From positions 1-6,231 of the forward strand of contig CAKZKZ010000155.1 in the NCBI GenBank assembly GCA_937124495.1: a stretch of DNA of 6,231 nt. The letters run 5' to 3'. Positions 5,871 to 6,231 of the stretch are shown piece by piece. The stretch comes from an uncultured Dokdonia sp. (GTDB taxonomy: Bacteria; Bacteroidota; Bacteroidia; Flavobacteriales; Flavobacteriaceae). A model generated the notes under the pieces. That model did no database searches and was not told the origin of the DNA. It was given only the letters and a program-made list of their open reading frames with translations. Position numbers and translations under genes: made by a program. The stretch's first letter is position 1, and every line of letters starts with the position of its first letter.

Positions 5871-6231
5871 TTAGTTTCTAATAATACTATTCGGAAAAGC
5901 AACAGGGCTTTCGTGTCCGTCTTTTCCTATGGCTGCGACCCCAAAAAAGAAGTTGTCTACAACAATGCCTTCTAGTTCATATTCAGTGACATTTCCTACG
6001 AGTCTTGCATTATCCCATGTAGGTGACGTGGTATCTCTCCAATAGATTTTATAGGCTACAGCACCTTTTACAGCACTCCATGTGAATTTTGCGTTAGGTC
6101 GTACAATGCCCCCAATTCCTACAGTTGCTGGCGTAGGTGGTGCCCATGCAATACTAGCGAGGTTAATCGCATTGACTGCGGTTAGTTTTGCAGCATACTC
6201 AAAGTTAACGTGTTCAAAAGTATCTCCGTAA
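5871..6231 (-). CDS. M28-type peptidase, C-terminal part with fibronectin-III-like tail (5' end outside window)
   Basis: An open frame of 119 codons enters from the right edge and stops with TAA at 5871-5873. The first residues, YGDTFEHVNFEYAAKLTAVN, match the end of the M28 zinc-peptidase catalytic domain. There the family reads 'Y/H-x-DTFEHV..' before a last helix (AAKLTAVNAINLASIAWA). About residues 34-119 form one fibronectin-III-like beta module: a Pro-rich linker (APPTPATVGIG), FTWSAVKGAVAYKIYWRDT, VTEYELEGI, FFFGVAAIGKDGHESP. The metal-binding residues lie beyond the window. The enzyme is expected to be a secreted aminopeptidase or carboxypeptidase. It is upstream of the M1 gene on the same strand with a 113-base gap, so it may or may not share its transcript. 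Confidence 0.82.
   Translation of the reverse strand, partial: YGDTFEHVNFEYAAKLTAVNAINLASIAWAPPTPATVGIGGIVRPNAKFTWSAVKGAVAYKIYWRDTTSPTWDNARLVGNVTEYELEGIVVDNFFFGVAAIGKDGHESPVAFPNSIIRN

Overview
The window is AT-rich DNA that looks like a member of the Bacteroidota, most likely a marine-type flavobacterium. Several proteins begin with short signal peptides ending in the AQ or SQ typical of that class. The gene families are ones common there: secreted M28, M1 and S41 peptidases, an arginase-family protein with GGDC in place of GGDH, and an AraC regulator. Start sites mostly lack strong Shine-Dalgarno sequences. All genes lie on the minus strand, so transcription runs from high to low coordinates. 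No RNA gene, CRISPR array or recognisable insertion sequence was seen.

From the right edge (read 5' to 3' on the minus strand): the C-terminal 119 residues of an M28-type peptidase with a fibronectin-III-like tail (5871-6231); a short leader with a 7-bp degenerate repeat (5803-5845); then a tightly packed operon. The operon is an exported M1 zinc metallopeptidase (4132-5757), an arginase/agmatinase-superfamily protein (3329-4135) and an AraC-family regulator (2571-3332). Each junction is a 4-base stop/start overlap (TTGA, then ATGA), so the three are probably co-transcribed and translationally coupled. The operon ends at a 153-bp nested inverted repeat (2417-2569). An exported S41-type peptidase (829-2316) follows, with its own upstream region carrying a smaller inverted repeat (2389-2417).

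The 216-bp gap after the S41 gene is not empty. Positions 639-710 match the last 24 codons of the intact arginase-family gene, 54 of 72 bases without a gap and ending in the same in-frame stop position. Two glutamine codons have become TAA. This is a decayed second copy of the 3' end of that gene, with weaker similarity up to about 777. The S41 gene is therefore sandwiched between an intact and a dead copy of the arginase-family gene, which points to duplication or recombination at this locus.

At the left edge a small four-helix membrane protein (199-612, TTG start) overlaps by ATGA the start of an exported metallo-beta-lactamase-fold hydrolase (1-202, cut by the window edge).

Taken together, three exported peptidases and an amidinohydrolase-like enzyme suggest peptide scavenging and processing of nitrogen-rich amino acids or guanidino compounds, with the AraC protein as likely local regulator. 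That functional link is inference from gene order only.
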